From UBA7672 sp031419455 (lineage in GTDB: Bacteria; Pseudomonadota; Alphaproteobacteria; Caulobacterales; Hyphomonadaceae): a stretch of DNA of 10,189 nucleotides. This document shows positions 1 through 6,407 of this stretch, piece after piece. Numbering within the stretch: position 1 is the first letter of the stretch; each line of letters opens with the position of its first letter. The notes below the pieces were generated by a model, which was given only the letters and a program-made list of their open reading frames with translations, had not been told where the DNA came from and searched no databases. Location of the stretch: NCBI GenBank assembly GCA_031419455.1, contig JANOKS010000139.1, positions 1 to 10,189 of the forward strand, written 5' to 3'. The translations under genes were made by a program, and so were the position numbers.

Positions 1-357
1 GGCCGCGAACAACTACCGACACCTCAGCGTCACCTGCAGGAATTGGCGAATTTCAGCTGCATCAAGCCGCGACAGTGAGTGACCCGTATGGGCGATCTAT
101 TAACTGCCCGGAACGTCCGCTCGCGCGCAAAGCCCGTTAGCACTGAACTTCTTGCGCCGAAGTCCCATACGCCCCTGTAGCTTTTTTTGACCGCCGGTCG
201 TCGAGGCCCGCAGAGCACCTGGACCACGCGCTGGACCAATCACAGATGAAACTAGGTTCGATCAGGCGTTGGCGGGTCTCCAGCGACAGCCCAAAAATGC
301 GCGCCCCACCGACCTATTTTGCACTCGAAGCGGTTAGCTTAGATCGGTCGGTTAGAG
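1..357. other. Gene-poor left flank of the tRNA-Leu remnant
   Basis: No coding region in this stretch has a convincing ribosome binding site, codon bias or recognisable protein. Base composition is visibly less GC-rich than the genes to the right. A 7-bp inverted repeat (ACCGACC at 308-314, GGTCGGT at 346-352) and a direct repeat CGGTTAG (331-337 and 349-355) lie immediately 3' of the truncated tRNA. A run of seven T sits at 183-189 beside the short hairpin GACCGCCGGTC. The stretch could be the edge of an integrated element continuing beyond the window, but no integrase or other mobile-element gene is visible here. Confidence 0.5.
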
Positions 358-396
358 TTTTAAGTCTGGTGCGTCTACCAGTTCCGCCACGCCCGC
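358..396 (-). pseudogene. 5' half of tRNA-Leu(UAA), 3' half missing or decayed
   Basis: Read on the minus strand from 396, the sequence gives a typical bacterial tRNA-Leu 5' half. The acceptor strand is GCGGGCG, followed by the D-arm TGGCGGAACTGGTAGACGC, the anticodon-stem 5' strand CCAGA and the loop CTTAAAA with anticodon UAA. The match stops at position 38 of the tRNA. The expected stem strand TCTGG is replaced by CTCTA, and no GCGGGCG-complementary 3' acceptor strand or CCA is found in the 357 bases to the left. A lone TTCGAGT at 329-323 is at about the right distance for a T-loop, but its flanks do not pair. The gene is therefore either decayed or cut at the anticodon loop, a known integration point for tyrosine recombinases. 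It should not yield a functional tRNA. Confidence 0.8.
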
Positions 397-449
397 GCGG
401 TGTTTGTTCACGCGCATTGTGGGGCAAAAGGCAAGCCCGGCTTTCCGGT

Positions 450-1652
450 TCACCGGAGCATCACGATCTCGACGAGGTCTCCGGCTTTGGCCGCCGGGAC
501 CTTGATAGGGCGACGGATGAGGCAGTTGGCGACGAGGAAGGGGGAGAGGAGGGAGGAGTCCTGATTCTCCGCGGCGCGCACGGTCGAGGTTCCATCATCG
601 CCCAAGTTGACGACGGCGCGCAGGTATTCTTCGCGGGCGCCGGCTGCGGGAATGTCTTGCAGTGTAAAGGCGCGTTGAACCGAGATGGGATCGAGCGCCA
701 CGCCGGTCAACGCCGCGATCAGGGGGCGGAGGAAAAGTTGTGCGGTGACCATGGCGGCCGCCGGATTGCCGGGGAGGCCGAGGGCGAGGACGGCGCCTTT
801 CGCGGAGAACCAAGTCGGCTTGCCGGGCTTCACGGTGATCTTCTCGAACACCGGCGTGAAGCCCTCGGCGGCGAAGGCGCTGCGGACGACGTCGTAGTCG
901 CCGACGGAGGCGCCGCCGATCGAGACGATGACATCGCAGGAAGTGGACAGACGATTGCGGACGTCGTCTTCGGTGTCCTGGCTGACGCCGAGGTCGATGG
1001 CCTCGCCACCCCAGCGGCGGATGAGGGCGAGGAGGGCTGGCTGGATCGAGTTGACGATCTGGCCGGATGAAAGAACGGCGCCAGCTTCGGCGAGTTCATC
1101 GCCGTTCGCGAGGACGCCGATGCGCGGAACTTTTGCCACGACGACCGTTCCGTTGTTGCCGGCGGCGGCAAGCGAGATTGCGCCTTCTATGATGATGCGG
1201 CCGGCGGGGATGAGTTCGTCGTTCAGGCCGAAATCCATGCCGCGGCGGCGGATGTTCTCCGGCTTGCGCTGCTCGAACGTGACGGTGACCGTGTCGCCTT
1301 CGCGTTTGGTGTCTTCCTGAATCAGAATGTGGTCGGCGCCTTCGGGGACATGGGCGCCGGTGAAGATGCGGATCGCTTCGCCGGGGTGCAGTGGTCCGGA
1401 GAAAGGTCCGCCCGCGCGGGATTCGCCGGAGACGCGCAGGGTGGCGCCCAGCTCCATGTCGGCGAAGCGGACGGCGTAGCCATCCATGGCGGACACGTCG
1501 GCGGGTGGTTGGGAAACGCGAGCGAGAACGGGTTCGGCGAGGACGCGGCCGAAGGCTTGCGCCAGCGGCACGGTCTCGACGCCGAGGCGGCGCGACGCGG
1601 CCTGTTCGGCGATCAAGGCGAGCGCCTGTTCGACGGAGGCCATGCGGATCAT
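450..1652 (-). CDS. moeA: Molybdopterin molybdenumtransferase MoeA
   Basis: MoeA inserts molybdate into adenylylated molybdopterin in the cytoplasm, the last common step of molybdenum-cofactor synthesis. The 400-residue protein has the full family architecture and normal length. It shows the N-terminal SAMDGYA motif (residues 54-60), the NGDE motif opening the central MoaB/Mog-like domain (183-186), the nucleotide-binding signature SIGGASVGDYD (244-254), the lysine-containing KPGKP loop (275-279) and GLPGNPAAA (292-300). A C-terminal beta domain ends at residue 400. The start at 1652 is preceded by AGGGA about eight bases upstream; an internal Met at codon 4 is a weaker alternative. It is divergent from moaC with 55 bases between the starts, so the two pathway genes probably share a short bidirectional control region. 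Identification is firm. Confidence 0.97.
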   Translation of the reverse strand: MIRMASVEQALALIAEQAASRRLGVETVPLAQAFGRVLAEPVLARVSQPPADVSAMDGYAVRFADMELGATLRVSGESRAGGPFSGPLHPGEAIRIFTGAHVPEGADHILIQEDTKREGDTVTVTFEQRKPENIRRRGMDFGLNDELIPAGRIIIEGAISLAAAGNNGTVVVAKVPRIGVLANGDELAEAGAVLSSGQIVNSIQPALLALIRRWGGEAIDLGVSQDTEDDVRNRLSTSCDVIVSIGGASVGDYDVVRSAFAAEGFTPVFEKITVKPGKPTWFSAKGAVLALGLPGNPAAAMVTAQLFLRPLIAALTGVALDPISVQRAFTLQDIPAAGAREEYLRAVVNLGDDGTSTVRAAENQDSSLLSPFLVANCLIRRPIKVPAAKAGDLVEIVMLR

Positions 1653-1697
1653 CTGGTGTCCCTGCGGTTATAGCTGGTAGAGGATAGCGACCTGAGT

Positions 1698-1702
1698 GAG
1701 GA
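1698..1702 (+). promoter_or_regulatory. Ribosome binding site deciding the moaC start
   Basis: GAGGA lies five bases before the ATG at 1708. It favours this ATG over the in-frame GTG at 1696, which overlaps the site itself. The protein numbering that results matches E. coli MoaC at every catalytic residue. Confidence 0.75.
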
Positions 1703-1707
1703 AAACC

Positions 1708-2187
1708 ATGGCCGACAAGCTGACCCATATCGACGCGGACGGGCGCGCCCGCATGGTGGATGTGTCCGACAAGGCGGCGACCAAGCGGATCGCGAAGGCC
1801 GAAGGCCGCGTGCTGATGTCGGGTGTGGCGCTGGAGCTTGCTCGGCGACAAGGGGGGAAGGGCGATGTGCGCGCGACGGCGGAGATTGCCGGCGTGATGG
1901 CGGCGAAGCGGACGGCGGATCTGATTCCGATGTGTCATCCGCTGGCCCTGTCGAGCGTGAAGGTGCGGGTAGATGAGCTGGGTGATGGGTCGGGGATTGG
2001 AGTAGTTGCGGAAGTCGTGACGACGGGGCCGACGGGCGTGGAGATGGAGGCGTTGACCGCCGTGTCGGTTGCGTGCCTGACGATCTACGACATGCTGAAG
2101 GCGGTCGACCGCGGGATGCGGATCGAGGGCGTGCGGCTGCTGGCGAAGAGCGGCGGGGCGAGTGGGGATTTTGTGGCGGGGGCGTGA
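1708..2187 (+). CDS. moaC: Cyclic pyranopterin monophosphate synthase MoaC
   Basis: MoaC acts after MoaA and converts 3',8-cyclo-7,8-dihydro-GTP to cyclic pyranopterin monophosphate, the first isolable intermediate of molybdenum-cofactor synthesis. The 159-residue product is full length. From the ATG at 1708 the known active-site residues fall on the same numbers as in the E. coli enzyme: Lys51 (KGDV), His77 (PMCHPL), Glu112 and Glu114 (VEMEALTA), Asp128 and Lys131 (YDMLK). The GTG at 1696 would add four residues and is less likely. It is divergent from moeA. In many alphaproteobacteria moaC and moeA are co-directional, so this head-to-head order is a local rearrangement. Downstream it runs into a repeat-rich intergenic region with no further pathway gene. 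Confidence 0.97.
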   Translation: MADKLTHIDADGRARMVDVSDKAATKRIAKAEGRVLMSGVALELARRQGGKGDVRATAEIAGVMAAKRTADLIPMCHPLALSSVKVRVDELGDGSGIGVVAEVVTTGPTGVEMEALTAVSVACLTIYDMLKAVDRGMRIEGVRLLAKSGGASGDFVAGA

Positions 2188-2265
2188 GGGCGCGATCCCT
2201 GCGGCGTGGTGGCCGGGGTTGGGTGGGATGTGTGCGTGCGCTCGTTAGGCCGGCGCGGAGTCTTT

Positions 2266-2435
2266 CCTCCCCCGAACGGGCGAGGAGCTGCGAGCAAGAT
2301 GCGCGCAGCGGGCACGGGTCAGGTGGGGGCGGTGTGTCGCCCTGTCCTGACGGTGCGTGTCGTGAGGGCGGTCCCCCACCTGAGTCCCGGTGTTGTTGGC
2401 TCTGTGCGCGAAGCGCCTCCCCCGTTCGGGGGAGG
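2266..2435. repeat. Large GC-rich inverted repeat pair
   Basis: Two diverged copies of a roughly 68-base unit face each other. The left copy begins CCTCCCCCGAACG (2266-2278) and contains TCAGGTGGGGG (2319-2329). The right copy contains CCCCCACCTGA (2373-2383) and ends CGTTCGGGGGAGG (2423-2435). The right outer end is itself a palindrome, with CCTCCCCCG and CGGGGGAGG around TT (2416-2435). Folded as RNA or single-stranded DNA it would make a long imperfect stem with side hairpins. This resembles the non-coding intergenic repeats (REP/BIME-like) of alphaproteobacteria. It starts 78 bases after the moaC stop and may also limit readthrough from moaC. Confidence 0.75.
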
Positions 2436-2804
2436 AGTGCTGGAGCGCGTGGCTGCAACATCAACGGAGTCATGCTCGGGCTTGACCCGAGCATCCTGGT
2501 TGCGTGTGTCGAGGGGATCGTTTGCGAGTCCCCGCGATGATCCAACAGGGATTCTCGGGACGAGCCCGAGAATGACTCCGTGGGTGAGTTTGGTTCCTTG
2601 AGATGAAATGCCGGACTTCGCTTGGGGCAGAGCCTCGCGCGCAATTATCGTGTGCCAATCACGGCGGTTGCGCTTGAAGATCATCCTTAGCGTTGTCGCG
2701 GCGCCTTGCACGAGGCTCAGGCACAGCATCAGCACCGCGCCCAGCAAAGGCTGGATCGCAGTGAGTATCGCCATTCCCAATGATGCGGTGCGTGCTCGTG
2801 TCAT
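2319..2804 (-). CDS. Putative small membrane protein extended into repeats
   Basis: The reading frame from ATG 2804 would encode 161 residues. Residues 1-75 look like a real small protein, with a short basic N-terminus, one hydrophobic segment (about 11-38), then a basic, tryptophan-containing stretch (FKRNRRDW, residues 43-50). From residue 76 the frame runs through the inverted repeat at 2466-2579, giving GVILGLVPRIPVG. From about residue 125 it runs through the second repeat at 2266-2435, giving proline-rich sequence. I infer that only the first half is ancestral coding sequence and that the C-terminus derives from repeat insertion. No Shine-Dalgarno is visible, but TATAAT ends seven bases before the ATG, which would suit a leaderless transcript. 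I do not recognise a named family. The alternative is that the whole frame is spurious. Confidence 0.4.
   Translation of the reverse strand: MTRARTASLGMAILTAIQPLLGAVLMLCLSLVQGAATTLRMIFKRNRRDWHTIIAREALPQAKSGISSQGTKLTHGVILGLVPRIPVGSSRGLANDPLDTRNQDARVKPEHDSVDVAATRSSTPPPNGGGASRTEPTTPGLRWGTALTTRTVRTGRHTAPT
2466..2579. repeat. Mirrored 37-base repeat pair, REP/BIME-like
   Basis: A 37-base unit at 2466-2502 (GGAGTCATGCTCGGG to GTTG) is repeated in inverse orientation at 2543-2579, with only a handful of mismatches. Each copy is itself a hairpin: ATGCTCGGG/CCCGAGCAT (2472-2494) and ATTCTCGGG/CCCGAGAAT (2551-2573). The 40 bases between the copies hold a third stem, GGGGATCG/CGA-TCCCC (2513-2533). The whole block can fold into a three-armed structure centred on 2522-2523. 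Such GTCAT-nCTCGGG units are familiar as interspersed non-coding repeats in alphaproteobacterial chromosomes; that is recalled from general knowledge and was not searched. Confidence 0.8.
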
Positions 2805-2811
2805 GGCTGCG

Positions 2812-2817
2812 ATTATA
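2812..2817 (-). promoter_or_regulatory. Consensus -10 box for a possible leaderless transcript
   Basis: The minus strand reads TATAAT followed by exactly seven bases and then the ATG at 2804, so transcription would begin at or next to the start codon. No good -35 hexamer is present at the normal spacing, which lowers confidence. Confidence 0.4.
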
Positions 2818-2915
2818 CGGTCGCCAGAGTCAGTGCTGGATAGAATTTATTTCGCGATCTCTGTGTCCCCCGCTTTTTTGGCGTAGCGCGCTGAATTGTC
2901 TGGAGAGAGCGGGTT

Positions 2916-2957
2916 CCGCATCCCCCAAAAACTGCGCGGTTTATGGCGGGGATGCGG
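2916..2957. repeat. Perfect 10-bp hairpin with inner stem
   Basis: CCGCATCCCC (2916-2925) pairs perfectly with GGGGATGCGG (2948-2957). Inside the loop AAAC (2929-2932) pairs with GTTT (2939-2942). On the plus strand the stem is followed by ATTTTTG, giving terminator-like character, although no plus-strand gene ends just upstream. It is more likely an intergenic repeat element. Confidence 0.5.
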
Positions 2958-2986
2958 ATTTTTGAGATGTGTTGCTTTGTTGCGAT

Positions 2987-3025
2987 CGGCGCTGCGCGCC
3001 GACTGCCGGGCAGAGGCCCGGCGGT
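2987..3025 (-). terminator. Two tandem GC hairpins after the membrane-protein gene
   Basis: ACTGCCGGGC (3002-3011) pairs through an AGAG loop with GCCCGGCGGT (3016-3025), including one wobble. CGGCGC (2987-2992) pairs through TGC with GCGCCG (2996-3001). They begin nine bases beyond the stop of the minus-strand gene ending at 3034. Neither is followed by a T-run on that strand, so they would be a weak or factor-assisted terminator or a 3'-end stabiliser. Confidence 0.4.
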
Positions 3026-3033
3026 CCGGAGAG

Positions 3034-3594
3034 CTACGCCCTGGCGGCGGCGCGTTCCCTGGCGAGGCGGTCGGCGCGGTCTCTTGAGAGGAGGTCGCGG
3101 CGCATCTCGTCGCGTTTGAGGATGGGGTTCTGGAGGAACCAGGCGCAGAGGAAGATGCTGACGGCGCCGACGAGGGCGATGAAGAGCTGGCCGCCGAAGA
3201 TGCCGGCTTCGGGATCGACACCGACAAACAGGAAGGCGTTCATCATGCCGATGATGGCGGCCCCGCTCCAGAAGCGCGGGTTGTCGGGCGTGAAGGCCGA
3301 GAGCACGGCGGCCCAGATGCCGGAGATGGCGGCGGCAAAGGCTGCGGCCGCGTAGCCGGCGACGATTGCGTTGAGGCTGACCTCCAGCGCTGCCGGGACT
3401 GATGCGCCGCCCGTGCTGATCGCGTTGCAGATCATCGCAACGAACGTGCTGCCCCAGATGAGGGCGAGGCCGATGAGCGGCGCGAGCACGGCGAAGCCAA
3501 GCGCGGTCGGCACGAGCGTGGCGCCGATATGCTGCATCACCGCGCGGCGGTGAGCGGCGGAACGATAGATCGGCTGTGCGGACGCAGTGGCCAT
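3034..3594 (-). CDS. Hypothetical multi-pass inner-membrane protein
   Basis: The 186-residue product has a short N-terminus with basic residues and about four hydrophobic segments (roughly 22-58, possibly two crossings; 72-101; 110-127; 135-154). It ends in a strongly charged, probably helical cytoplasmic tail (158-186) rich in Arg, Asp and Ala. No catalytic motif, transporter signature or metal site is evident and I do not recognise the family. The coding bias is strong, with G/C at third positions. The ATG at 3594 has no clear Shine-Dalgarno; an internal Met20 is an alternative that keeps all the membrane segments. It is transcribed away from the secreted-protein gene at 3789, with a 194-base region between them that could carry promoters for both. 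Confidence 0.75.
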   Translation of the reverse strand: MATASAQPIYRSAAHRRAVMQHIGATLVPTALGFAVLAPLIGLALIWGSTFVAMICNAISTGGASVPAALEVSLNAIVAGYAAAAFAAAISGIWAAVLSAFTPDNPRFWSGAAIIGMMNAFLFVGVDPEAGIFGGQLFIALVGAVSIFLCAWFLQNPILKRDEMRRDLLSRDRADRLARERAAARA

Positions 3595-3753
3595 GAGAGC
3601 AAATCTGGACCGCCAAGCTTAATCCCTGCCCGCAGAGATCGATAAAACTTCATCGACCGATCGTTTTTTTGCGGTGCGTCATGAAAAATTGGCGGACGCC
3701 GCGACGCCAACCGGCGCGAGGCGGACTCTACGATCGCCGGACAATCCGTGTTA

Positions 3754-3763
3754 GACAGTGTCA
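3754..3763. promoter_or_regulatory. Putative TetR-type operator half of a shared pair
   Basis: GACAGTGTCA, with palindromic core GACA-G-TGTC, ends 25 bases before the start codon at 3789. The same ten bases occur at 6409-6418 upstream of the P450 gene. The position, overlapping where a -10 region would lie, suits repression. The link to a TetR-family regulator is inference from the motif shape, and no such regulator is in the window. Confidence 0.5.
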
Positions 3764-3788
3764 TAACCCAAGAGACGGAGAACGTCCG

Positions 3789-4763
3789 ATGCCTGCAATC
3801 CTCCCCAAAATCAGCCTCTTCACACTTGCCCTGCTGGGCGCGCCTGCGTTCGCGCAGGGACCGACGACGCCTGACGCAAAGCCCACTTACACTGCACCGC
3901 GAACGTCCTTCGGGCAGCCGAGCCTCGAAGGAATCTGGACGCAGAATTTCGTGATCCTGATGGAATCCTCGCCGCAGGCGCCGATGCTCGTCCTGCCGGA
4001 GGCGGCGGCGAAGCAGATGGCCGCTGCGGCCGCCCAGGGTATCAGCGACGCGCTGGACAAGAGCCTCGATCCGGAAGTGCCGGAGCTGATGAAGGCGGCT
4101 GACGGACTGCCCATCGTGCGCGGCGAACGGCGGACGCGGTCAGTCGTGCTGCCCGCGGACGGGAAGCTGCCCTACACGGCCGCGGCGCGGAAGGAATCGC
4201 AACGCGGCTCGCCGTCTGTGATGGCGGAAAATGTCGAGGAGCGGCCCAACTGGGAGCGCTGCATCACCAGCCTTGGCCTGCCGCCCGTGACGGGCATCGG
4301 CACGACAAGTGTCAATCCGCGCCAGATTATCCAGACGCCCGGGCAGGTGGTGATCCACACCGAGTATGGCGACGAGGCGCGGATCGTCCCGCTGGCCACG
4401 ACGCACAAGCCGCAGGCGCTGCATTCCGCGCTGGGCGACTCGATTGCGCGATGGGAGGGCGATACGCTGGTGGTGGAAACGATCGGCCTGCCGGCGAACG
4501 ATCGCGTGCGGTTCTTCTCAAATCTCGTCGTGGGCGCGGACAGCAAGGTGACCGAGCGGTTCACGCGGGTGGCGGAGAACGAGCTGCTTTATCAGTACAC
4601 GGTCGAAGACCCGTCGATCTACACGGCGCCGTGGCTGGCCGAGTATTCGCTGTACAAGACGAGCCAGCGCATGTTCGAGCATGCCTGCCATGAGGGCAAT
4701 CTGTCGGTGCCGCATATCCTGATGGCACAGCGGATGAAGGATGCGTGGGCGGCGCCAAAGTAG
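3789..4763 (+). CDS. Secreted protein of a widespread uncharacterised family
   Basis: The start at 3789 is set by GGAG at 3777-3780 with eight-base spacing and by a clear Sec signal peptide (residues 1-23, cleavage after AFA). Starting at 3669 would bury that peptide behind a basic leader. The 324-residue precursor has the features of a family I recall from Acidobacteria, Planctomycetes and alphaproteobacteria. These are ERC (156-158), a Q-x-PGQVVI segment (182-189), RIVPL (198-202), RWEGDTLVVET (221-231), VTERFTR (254-260) and the C-terminal FEHACHEGN (296-304). Cys158 and Cys300 are both in conserved motifs and could form a periplasmic disulfide. No function is established for the family to my knowledge. 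The shared GACAGTGTCA upstream ties its regulation to the P450 gene at 6385-5150. Confidence 0.88.
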   Translation: MPAILPKISLFTLALLGAPAFAQGPTTPDAKPTYTAPRTSFGQPSLEGIWTQNFVILMESSPQAPMLVLPEAAAKQMAAAAAQGISDALDKSLDPEVPELMKAADGLPIVRGERRTRSVVLPADGKLPYTAAARKESQRGSPSVMAENVEERPNWERCITSLGLPPVTGIGTTSVNPRQIIQTPGQVVIHTEYGDEARIVPLATTHKPQALHSALGDSIARWEGDTLVVETIGLPANDRVRFFSNLVVGADSKVTERFTRVAENELLYQYTVEDPSIYTAPWLAEYSLYKTSQRMFEHACHEGNLSVPHILMAQRMKDAWAAPK

Positions 4764-4905
4764 AGCACGCTCACCGCCCGTGTTTCCGTCCGCGTGACTC
4801 TGTCGTCGCGGAAAAGCCTGTTCGTGTGGTGTCGCAAAGCTCCACAGGAGAAATCGCGCGACAGGCCGGACGGTTCGGTCATTGTGTCCTCAAGGGGTGA
4901 GGACG

Positions 4906-5142
4906 ATGTTCGACGATGTGATCGGAACCCTTCGGGCGTGGCTCGAAGGAGTGCGGCAGTGGGCGCTTGGGCAAAGCTGGCTCAGCCCGTTTCACGAATG
5001 GATCGGCACGGCCCACGTTTCGACGATATGGGCGATCATCGTCGTGGTGGTGGTCATGCTGGTTTTCATCGTTGGCTTCTGGCCGCCAGCGAAGGATCCG
5101 ACGCCGATGAAGCGGGCCGAGCCGCCGCGCGATCAGCCCTGA
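4906..5142 (+). CDS. Small single-span membrane protein, unknown function
   Basis: The 78-residue product has an amphipathic N-terminal half with several tryptophans (residues 12, 19, 25, 32), one strongly hydrophobic span (about 39-59, with a run of valines) and a short charged, proline-rich tail. The ATG at 4906 follows AAGGGG (4892-4897) at eight-base spacing; an upstream in-frame TTG at 4882 has no better signal. It ends seven bases from the stop of the convergent P450 gene. I do not recognise a family. The layout fits a bitopic inner-membrane protein with the N-terminus probably outside the lipid core, but topology cannot be fixed by eye. Confidence 0.65.
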   Translation: MFDDVIGTLRAWLEGVRQWALGQSWLSPFHEWIGTAHVSTIWAIIVVVVVMLVFIVGFWPPAKDPTPMKRAEPPRDQP

Positions 5143-5149
5143 CGCGGGT

Positions 5150-6385
5150 TTACGCGAACGCGACCTGCATCTGATCGACCGTGCGGATGGCGCCGGGCTG
5201 GAGGCGGGGAGCGGCGCCGATGATGCGCGTGTTGGGGGCGAGTCTCGCGATGGCCGCCAGGGTTTCCTCGAGTTCGACGCGGGCGAGGGCTTCGCCGGCG
5301 CAGCGGTGGGCGCCGGCGCCGAAGGCGAGGTGCCAGCGCTGCTGGTCGGTGCGGTGGATGTCGAAGGTTTCCGCGTCGGCGTAGACTTCCGGGTCGCGCA
5401 GCACGGACAGGATCGAGACGGCCATGATGGCGCCGGGCGGGATGAGGAAGCCTTCGATCTCCATGTCCTGGGTGGTGACGCGCGGGATGCCGGAGACGAC
5501 GGGCTCGTAGCGCAGGCCTTCCTCGGCGGCTTTTTTCTTGAGGCCATCTGGATCGGCGCAGAGGGCCTTCCATTGCTCGGGGTGTTGCAGGAGCTGGAAC
5601 AGCGTCATGCACATCGAGTTTCGCGTGGTGTCCGAGCCGGCGAGGATGAGGCCGACGACCTGGGCGCGGATCTCGCCTTCGGTCATGTCGCCGGAGGCTG
5701 CTGTGGCGGCGACGTAGTCCGAGAGGAAATCGCCGCGCGGGTTGGCGCGACGGTCTGCGAGGAGCTTGTCGACATAGGCGTTGAATTCGGTGAGCGACTG
5801 TTCGATGGCGGCGCGGCGTGTGACATCGACGAAGCCGATCGATTCAGCCGTGTCGCTGATCCAGCGCATGAAGACGGGAAGGTCAGCGCGCGGGATGCCG
5901 AGAATGTCGGCGATGATGCGGGCGGGGAGTTGGGCGGCGAAGTCCTTCAGGAAGTCGAAGGGCCCCTTGCCCAGACGCTCGCCGATGATCTCTGCGGCGA
6001 CGGCGGCGGCCTTGGGGCGCATGGCTTCCATCAGCTTGAAGGCGAAGGTGCGGGCGACGGGCTGGCGGCGGCGCTGGTGCGCATCGCCGTTCGCGAACAG
6101 CATGACCTGCGCGATGAAGTCGAAGATCGGGCCGTCGAAGATGCCCTGCATCATCTTCATCTCGGTCTCGAGCTGGCGCGTGTTTTCGGGCGAGACGATC
6201 TGGTCGACCATGCGGGCGCGTAGGGCGAGCACCATGGACCCCATCCCCATCGGCACCTTCACCAGCGGCGTCTGTGCGCGGAGGTCCCTGAAGAGGGCGT
6301 AGGAAGAGGCGTTCGGGTCCTGCAGGTCCCAGTCGAGGACGGGGATGTCGTTGTAGGTTTTGAGCGCGGTTGCGGTGTCGGCCAT
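5150..6385 (-). CDS. Cytochrome P450 monooxygenase
   Basis: This is a soluble bacterial P450 of normal length (411 residues) that would hydroxylate a small hydrophobic substrate using electrons from a ferredoxin partner. All hallmark motifs are present. The I-helix oxygen-activation motif is AGSDTT (249-254), the K-helix ExxR is Glu289-Gly-Leu-Arg292, and the heme loop FGAGAHRCAGEAL (355-367) has Cys362 as the thiolate ligand. The start at 6385 is supported by GGAG six bases upstream. No ferredoxin or ferredoxin reductase is in the window, so electron donors must come from elsewhere. The substrate cannot be read from sequence; the P450 subfamily is not assigned. A perfect TGACAGTGTCA palindrome lies 22 bases upstream of the start. 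Confidence 0.96.
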   Translation of the reverse strand: MADTATALKTYNDIPVLDWDLQDPNASSYALFRDLRAQTPLVKVPMGMGSMVLALRARMVDQIVSPENTRQLETEMKMMQGIFDGPIFDFIAQVMLFANGDAHQRRRQPVARTFAFKLMEAMRPKAAAVAAEIIGERLGKGPFDFLKDFAAQLPARIIADILGIPRADLPVFMRWISDTAESIGFVDVTRRAAIEQSLTEFNAYVDKLLADRRANPRGDFLSDYVAATAASGDMTEGEIRAQVVGLILAGSDTTRNSMCMTLFQLLQHPEQWKALCADPDGLKKKAAEEGLRYEPVVSGIPRVTTQDMEIEGFLIPPGAIMAVSILSVLRDPEVYADAETFDIHRTDQQRWHLAFGAGAHRCAGEALARVELEETLAAIARLAPNTRIIGAAPRLQPGAIRTVDQMQVAFA

Positions 6386-6407
6386 GGGAGGCTCCGGGAG
6401 TGTCGCT

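Noticed and set aside
30..239. A 69-residue minus-strand reading frame left of the tRNA remnant
   Set aside because: It has no ribosome site, no recognisable domain and an unusual composition, and it is short enough to be open by chance.
1..357. A group I intron interrupting the tRNA-Leu(UAA) anticodon, as in cyanobacteria
   Set aside because: The conserved intron core sequences (the P4-P6 and P7 type elements) are not seen, and no 3' exon with the complementary acceptor strand occurs in the 357 bases available.
246..1070. A long plus-strand open frame opposite moeA
   Set aside because: It is antisense to a firmly identified gene. Its Gly/Asp/Glu-rich composition is what an antisense frame of a GC-rich gene produces.
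3654..3670. CGACCGATCG followed by seven T as an operator or terminator
   Set aside because: The palindrome does not extend beyond six bases, and no plus-strand gene ends upstream, so neither reading is supported.
5306..6223. A 305-residue plus-strand frame opposite the P450 gene
   Set aside because: It is antisense to a P450 with every hallmark motif and has no independent start signal or family resemblance.
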